From Alphaproteobacteria bacterium (GTDB lineage: Bacteria > Pseudomonadota > Alphaproteobacteria > CAAHEQ01 > UBA3637), in NCBI GenBank assembly GCA_017466695.1, contig JAFTTR010000002.1:1-64000 (forward strand): a DNA stretch of 64,000 nucleotides. The letters are read 5' to 3'. A program made the translations under genes and the position numbers. Each line of letters starts with the position of its first letter. Position 1 is the first letter of the stretch. Of this stretch, positions 59,606 to 64,000 are shown piece by piece. Under the pieces are notes generated by a model, which saw nothing but the letters and a program-made list of their open reading frames with translations, ran no database searches and was not told the origin of the DNA.

Positions 59606-60460
59606 ATGAAAGCTTCAAACATGGTCTATAAATCCAAGCTGTTAAGAAAAAATGAACATGTTATTAAAGGCTATCACCTTTGTCTTGATAGGCAAAATGC
59701 TGTTTTTTTATGCCAAAATGGCTCTCTCCCATTGAATAATGGGATTGGTGGGCAAAAAGGGGGGATTTTTTTATGGAACACCCCAAATGCAGCTGTAAAC
59801 TGGCTAAGTAAATTGTTATACTGTGAAAAACAAGCTCTTGAAAATGGATTTAAATACACTCCTGTTCCAGAACAAGTTTTTGTAATTGAATATCAAATTC
59901 CGAAAAAGAATTTTACCTATCCAATTTGGCAACCTGATTTTGGACTAAATGGAAGTCCCTTTATTCCTTTGATATTAAAACATTATTATAAATTATACAA
60001 AAAAGAACTTATAACTCAAAAAGAAGCTAATTTTTATTTAAACTGTTCATTTTCAAATGATAGAAAAAGAAAAAAACAAATAAAAGGGCTTGTGATTTTA
60101 AACAAAAACTTTTATCTCGAAATTGAAAATGCTGGCAATATTCCCTTTTCAAATTTAAACAAAAATAGCGTTTCATATTCAGGAACTATTCAAAGACTTC
60201 ATGACTTTTTATATTTAAAATCAAATAATTACAAAAAAGAATACTTAAAACTTGTGAAAAAATTAGTCACACATAATCAAATATTTGCTATTAAATATTG
60301 TGGTAAAGAACCTCTCAAACCTGTTGCCGTTGAAATTTTAGACTCTCAATTAAGAGCCCCCATTGCACGGATGGAAAATATAGCCGTTTTTGTACAAGAA
60401 TATAAAAACACCCTAAATTTAAAAACAAGTTCTTTAAATACATCCTATGAGCGAGAATAA
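59606..60460 (+). CDS. Unrecognised basic soluble protein
   Basis: 284 aa (279 from 59621). Lys- and Tyr-rich, no signal peptide or membrane helix. 'PNAAVNWLSKLL' and 'KKYRKR'-like clusters are seen ('NDRKRKKQIKG'). 'PVPEQVFVIEYQIP' suggests a beta sheet. No family recalled. The start is poorly supported because no RBS is visible. Confidence 0.6.
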   Translation: MKASNMVYKSKLLRKNEHVIKGYHLCLDRQNAVFLCQNGSLPLNNGIGGQKGGIFLWNTPNAAVNWLSKLLYCEKQALENGFKYTPVPEQVFVIEYQIPKKNFTYPIWQPDFGLNGSPFIPLILKHYYKLYKKELITQKEANFYLNCSFSNDRKRKKQIKGLVILNKNFYLEIENAGNIPFSNLNKNSVSYSGTIQRLHDFLYLKSNNYKKEYLKLVKKLVTHNQIFAIKYCGKEPLKPVAVEILDSQLRAPIARMENIAVFVQEYKNTLNLKTSSLNTSYERE

Positions 60461-60466
60461 AATTCC

Positions 60467-61384
60467 TTATAATTTATTTTCTTTTATCAACTTTAAAAGT
60501 CCTTTGAAAAATTGATCCGGCACTTGTTGAGATAGATGTTTTAATTCTTCAATCGAAAAGAAACGAACCTCTTCAATCTCATTTGTATCATATAAAACCG
60601 GTTCATCTGAAACAGCTTTAAAAATATGATGAAAAGCTATTTTTTTTCCATTTTCATACACATCAAAAGAGGTTAATTCTTCCCCAACAGCGGCTGAAAG
60701 GCCAAGTTCTTCTTTCAATTCCCGTTGAGCTGCTTTTTTATAATTTTCACCAGCATCCACATGACCTGCTGCTGAATAGGTCCACATTCCACCCCATTTT
60801 TTGTGAGAGGCAATTTTATGAAGTAAAACTTCTCCTTTATGATTATACACCATTACCCCTGCTATCATTATATAGCGACCAACCGATAGAGGATTTCCCC
60901 TTACATGGGTTGAGATAATTGTATCTGTTTTGTCTGCGACATGAATCAATTCTTTTCCAGCAGCTATCAGAGCAAATGGTGTTGCATTTTGAGAAGTGAG
61001 ACTATCCATATCGACCCATTGTGCTCCCAAGGAATCAAGACCATCTGATGTTGTTAAAATATCTCCTTCCCAGTCAGTTACGTTAAATAAAACCCCCGTA
61101 TGGGCTAAAGTCCCTTTTTCACAACTTGCCTTGGTAAAATCTGAAAATATAACCCTCATTTCTTTTAATAAAGCGTATTTTTTAACTTTTAATGAAGTTT
61201 CTTCACTTATTTCACGGACAAGAGTTTCCTCACTCGTTTCCAATGCTTCAGGACTTCCCCCTGGCAAATCATATAACCCTTTATAAGGCCCTCTTGCTTT
61301 TTTTATCACAAGAAGTTGGTTTTCTTTTTGAATAATACCATATATGCCTCTATGTGTTTTTGTTATATTTGGATTATTTAACAT
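60467..61384 (-). CDS. Tandem Nudix hydrolase
   Basis: 305 aa with two complete Nudix domains. The first Nudix box is 'GGSPEALE...REISEETSL' (about residues 47-70); the second is 'GHVDAGEN...RELKEELGL' (about 216-240). Both keep R-E-x2-E-E, so both should be active. The second domain has IPP-isomerase-like context ('VLLHKIASHKKWGGMWTYSAAGH'). Start 61384 has GGAGGG upstream. Probably cleans up modified nucleotides or dinucleotides. Confidence 0.9.
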   Translation of the reverse strand: MLNNPNITKTHRGIYGIIQKENQLLVIKKARGPYKGLYDLPGGSPEALETSEETLVREISEETSLKVKKYALLKEMRVIFSDFTKASCEKGTLAHTGVLFNVTDWEGDILTTSDGLDSLGAQWVDMDSLTSQNATPFALIAAGKELIHVADKTDTIISTHVRGNPLSVGRYIMIAGVMVYNHKGEVLLHKIASHKKWGGMWTYSAAGHVDAGENYKKAAQRELKEELGLSAAVGEELTSFDVYENGKKIAFHHIFKAVSDEPVLYDTNEIEEVRFFSIEELKHLSQQVPDQFFKGLLKLIKENKL

Positions 61385-61459
61385 TTTACCCTCCATAAAA
61401 AATTAAATCCAAGGCAATGAATACAAAATATCCATTTTATTGTCAACTATTTTTTGCAA

Positions 61460-61600
61460 ATAAAAAGAAATTGGTGGCCAGTTTGATTGTTCACATAATC
61501 AATTAAAATCTCTCATTGGTGCCCCTTAAAAATTGGCGCAAGTTGCGATGTTTCATGCACCCAATTAACCAGCATAGATGGGGCACCAAAAAATATTCGT
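61460..61600. other. Possible IS-end remnant
   Basis: The gene-free stretch 61385-61694 contains ggtggccagtttga (about 61472) and an 8-base inverted pair ggtgcccc/ggggcacc (about 61519-61590). The former reminds me of repeats near IS21-family ends. No transposase coding is left. The assignment is weak. Confidence 0.25.
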
Positions 61601-61694
61601 TATCATTTTAACGTTGAGATAAATCCATTACCAAAAAACTTAAAACAAAAGAGGTTCTTTTAAGTTATATGCAACATGAAAATCATCAACGAGG

Positions 61695-62747
61695 TTAATC
61701 TCGTTCTCTTGCATAAAAGGAAGCAGATTCTAAATGCCAGGCAACCATTTGGCTTTTTTCAGATTTTGTTAAACGTCTTGGGGTCATTTGTGAAAGGGTT
61801 TTATCCCTAATTTCATCAAGTTTTTGTTGATTTGAAACAGCAGGATAAAGAGCTCCTTTCATATATCCTCCCTCTCGGTCCAATCTAATCACTTGAAGTG
61901 GGCGAAAAATAACATATGAAAATGCCCTACACCGATTATCAACGGTATCATCATAGATAAAACCATCATATCCCAAATTTTCCCAATATCTAATCATCCG
62001 TTGCATCGAAAGATTTACCCTGTTTACATACATATTCTTCAAAAGATTGTGTTTCGAATATTCCTCTTTCAACCCTTTGTAGGGGTTATTTGAATCATTT
62101 GCCCCCAGGATAGGATAAATCGTTTCAAGCCCTAATTCATAACGCACCTGCTGGGCTGATATATTAAATGGATCTTTAAAAATAAAATCATACATAACAG
62201 GGACAGTCACTCTATCCAACACCTGATATAAGGCGTTATTTTTTTGAGAAGGCTTTGTTTTGTGCCTATAATGATAAAGTTTTTGTATGAGCTCAGATTT
62301 GATAAAACGATATAATAGGTCATTTTTATATCCTGAACAATAAAATCCCATTTCTATCATCCGTTTCGGATTTGATAAAGCTAAATGAGCAGGTATAACA
62401 TAGGGCGTGCATTCATATTGAGAAACAGATTTCTTCTCTTTTATTTTTTCTACATAGGATAAAAGCATATTCACCGTACGAGAAAGGTCTTTTTCAGTCC
62501 CCATTTCAAACATACTAAAGGCAAGATGTTTTGTTTCAGAAAAATTCTTAATCCGTGTTTGAGCTGCTATTTTTGTGCCAAAATGGGATAAAGGATAAAA
62601 CATTTCAAATTGGTGAGAAGTGGCATGATAAACCGTTAAGGGTTCACCATTTAAATCACCGAGCAATCGGTGAGATGCTTTTTTATATTCAAAAAAAGCT
62701 GGATTAATATCCTTTTCATCCAATGAAACATCCAAAATCTGATTCAT
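61695..62747 (-). CDS. ADP-ribosyltransferase-like protein
   Basis: 350 aa, no signal peptide. N-terminal 'GEPLTVYHATSHQFEMFYPLSHFGTKIAA' (34-62) matches the first conserved block of H-Y-E ART domains (VYHGT...F). 'NLGYDGFIYDDTVDNRC...SYVIFRPLQV' (about 265-300) matches the late block (GYDGI...Y..F.P.QI). The middle about 170 residues are helical. Similar domains occur in phage polyvalent proteins and secreted toxins. It follows the 62759 gene by 11 bases, probably one operon. Confidence 0.65.
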   Translation of the reverse strand: MNQILDVSLDEKDINPAFFEYKKASHRLLGDLNGEPLTVYHATSHQFEMFYPLSHFGTKIAAQTRIKNFSETKHLAFSMFEMGTEKDLSRTVNMLLSYVEKIKEKKSVSQYECTPYVIPAHLALSNPKRMIEMGFYCSGYKNDLLYRFIKSELIQKLYHYRHKTKPSQKNNALYQVLDRVTVPVMYDFIFKDPFNISAQQVRYELGLETIYPILGANDSNNPYKGLKEEYSKHNLLKNMYVNRVNLSMQRMIRYWENLGYDGFIYDDTVDNRCRAFSYVIFRPLQVIRLDREGGYMKGALYPAVSNQQKLDEIRDKTLSQMTPRRLTKSEKSQMVAWHLESASFYARERD

Positions 62748-62758
62748 AGAGGTATTAC

Positions 62759-63370
62759 CTATCCACGCTGTCTTCCATAATTTTGTTTAAAAAAGTTAGA
62801 TGCGGCTTTATATTTAAAAAAGTTAGATGTGACTTTATCTTTAAAAAAGTCAGATGCGCCTTCTTTTGAATAAAAACAATTGCTATCTGGACTTGTTTTC
62901 TTCCTTGTATCATCAAAGTGATCAGCTGAAGAAGTTTCTTTTTTCTCTGAGGAGTTATTCCCTGTTTCTGGCATTTTTTGATTATTTTGACAAGCTAAAC
63001 GCCACTCATATATAATATTTGGGTCGAAACCAATTTTGTTACCAAGTTCTACCCCATGAATCCAATGCTCGATTAAAAACTTGGTCGCTTTTTGATAAAT
63101 ATCGTTTGTCATATGGTGATTATTAACAGCCGCCCTTTGCATAGAATTTGCAATCAATTCAGGGGTCAAATAGTCCATTTTAGCAGATTTTAACGTCGCT
63201 TGCATCAAACGAGCCCATCTGTCAGCGAACTGAAACGCAAGCCTTTCTGGTGAACAATAAGGCAACCTCATTTCAAGCCTACCCCAAGAAATATCACATC
63301 CTCTTACATCAATTTTTTCGCCCTTGATGTCCTTATCAACCATTTTTGCAATCTCAGAACGGTTCCACAT
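62759..63370 (-). CDS. Unrecognised protein with C-terminal 9-residue repeats
   Basis: 203 aa. Helical N-terminal domain (1-130), then a Ser/Lys/Asn-rich linker. Three copies of a nine-residue unit, S-(D/N)-F-F-K-x-K-x-x, sit near the C-terminus. In DNA this is a 27-bp tandem repeat. No signal peptide. It lies directly upstream of the ART-like gene and may be its chaperone, immunity or adaptor protein; nothing in the sequence proves this. Confidence 0.65.
   Translation of the reverse strand: MWNRSEIAKMVDKDIKGEKIDVRGCDISWGRLEMRLPYCSPERLAFQFADRWARLMQATLKSAKMDYLTPELIANSMQRAAVNNHHMTNDIYQKATKFLIEHWIHGVELGNKIGFDPNIIYEWRLACQNNQKMPETGNNSSEKKETSSADHFDDTRKKTSPDSNCFYSKEGASDFFKDKVTSNFFKYKAASNFFKQNYGRQRG
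62789..62869. repeat. 27-bp tandem repeat x3 inside the 62759 gene
   Basis: Units start at 62789, 62816 and 62843 with aaaaaagt(t/c)agatg. The length is a multiple of three, so copy-number change keeps the frame. Confidence 0.85.
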
Positions 63371-63496
63371 AAAAAACTCCTTTAGATAAATACAAAATAG
63401 AGCTGTATTCTAACACACTGCCGTTTATTTGTCAATGTTTTTTAATATATAACTATACCCACACAAAATTTTAAATATCAAGCATTCGAACTTTCT

Positions 63497-64000
63497 TTAT
63501 CCTCGAATATGTGTTCTTGCAAAATTTTGTACCAACGGCAACGAGCTTTTAATCACTTGCTCAGGAGCAAGAGTTAAAACCTTATCAGCAAGTGTTTTTG
63601 ATAAATTTTCATCTATAGATTTGTTTGAAAAAGTATCCCACGAAAGAGGTGCACTTGAAAACAGACTTTCTTTTAAAGAAACAACTTTTTTTGACATAAT
63701 TTTTTCTTTTTTCATCATATGTTTTAATTTAAGCGCAGTTTTAAGTGTTTGACGCTTTGTTTTATGAATAATGTGTTTCATATTTCTTCGTTCCAAACTT
63801 TTAGCACATGAAAACCCAGAAGCAACCAACGAAAGCGCTGCTCCAAGCCCACCCAAAGGCACTAAAATATTATCCCCTTTATCCTCAGTTATTCCTGCAA
63901 TAACCGCTGCACCAAGACTCAGCAAGCCAATAAGAGCTGACCCTTTTGCAATTTTTGGCCATAAGGTGGAGGGTTTACCAAGCTGGACCTCTTTTTCATC
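63497..64000 (-). CDS. Membrane protein, 5' end outside the window
   Basis: The frame stays open from the stop at 63497 to the right edge (at least 167 codons), so the start lies beyond 64000. A TTG at 63925 gives a shorter ORF, but the reading frame continues upstream of it as 'LGKPSTLWPKIAKGSALIG'. Two Gly/Ala/Leu helices are followed by a very basic segment ('KHIIHKTKRQTLKTALKLKH') and a soluble tail. The layout resembles the 19336 gene. Family unknown. Confidence 0.7.
   Translation of the reverse strand, partial: DEKEVQLGKPSTLWPKIAKGSALIGLLSLGAAVIAGITEDKGDNILVPLGGLGAALSLVASGFSCAKSLERRNMKHIIHKTKRQTLKTALKLKHMMKKEKIMSKKVVSLKESLFSSAPLSWDTFSNKSIDENLSKTLADKVLTLAPEQVIKSSLPLVQNFARTHIRG

Noticed and set aside
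63497-63925. Complete gene starting at a TTG at 63925
   Set aside because: The frame remains open to the window edge and the upstream sequence looks coding, so the gene is truncated.

Overview
The window comes from a low-GC, Gram-negative bacterium, most likely an AT-rich host- or gut-associated alphaproteobacterium. This placement is inferred from protein resemblance only. The clues are an archaeal/rickettsial-looking ValRS, an rplY-pth-ychF order, an RNase J-type nuclease, Sec-type autotransporters and many lipoproteins. A flavodiiron protein, a hemerythrin, a periplasmic SodC and a PrxQ suggest a microaerobe or anaerobe that defends itself against O2, NO and peroxide. I saw no rRNA, CRISPR array, complete IS or prophage.

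Layout. 1-6434: a truncated GGAIYN-repeat surface protein, tRNA-Val beside valS, a GT8 glycosyltransferase, an AlkD-like repair protein and tRNA-Thr. 6435-11100: an island beside tRNA-Thr. Its genes (OLD-type nuclease plus HEPN-like partner, a membrane-anchored protein, a GNAT) all read on the minus strand. They are separated by 139-140 bp inverted-repeat elements, so the region is built like a cassette array. 11200-24700: acyltransferase, transglutaminase-like protein, bcp, a degenerate Fic-MerR protein, GT-C and GT2 glycosyltransferases, an FAD oxidoreductase, an HD protein, an ankyrin protein and fprA. 24770-29813: an amino-acid or peptide salvage block (unknown 557-aa protein, VanX-type dipeptidase, unknown 146-aa protein, GNAT, aspartoacylase). 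Three consensus promoters drive it, each followed by a short leader ORF and an attenuator. 29899-34000: tRNA-Asn, a gene remnant, HAD and S41 enzymes and sodC. 34176-36416: an autotransporter.

36500-44941 holds the translation and housekeeping block (rplY-pth-ychF-hemerythrin-qmcA-nfeD on one strand, then an RNase J-like nuclease, tyrS and tRNA-Pro). Two related structured RNAs, at about 36961-37175 and 46165-46345, each precede lipoprotein genes and share a pseudoknot and a terminator. 46500-52622 holds PHP, GNAT, endonuclease I, glycosyltransferase, phosphodiesterase and MFS genes. 52777-56143 is an unrecognised two-gene unit: an SF2 helicase with four C-terminal copies of an ~84-residue repeat, overlapping a gene for a protein made of three more copies. 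56205-64000 carries HD, divergent radical SAM, ankyrin, tandem-Nudix and ADP-ribosyltransferase-like genes, and a membrane gene that runs off the right edge.

The strongest unexplained signals are five: the cassette-like elements; copies of tRNA 3' ends at 171-182 bp spacing downstream of three different tRNAs; the duplicated pseudoknotted RNA; the paired attenuators; and the helicase/repeat-protein pair.
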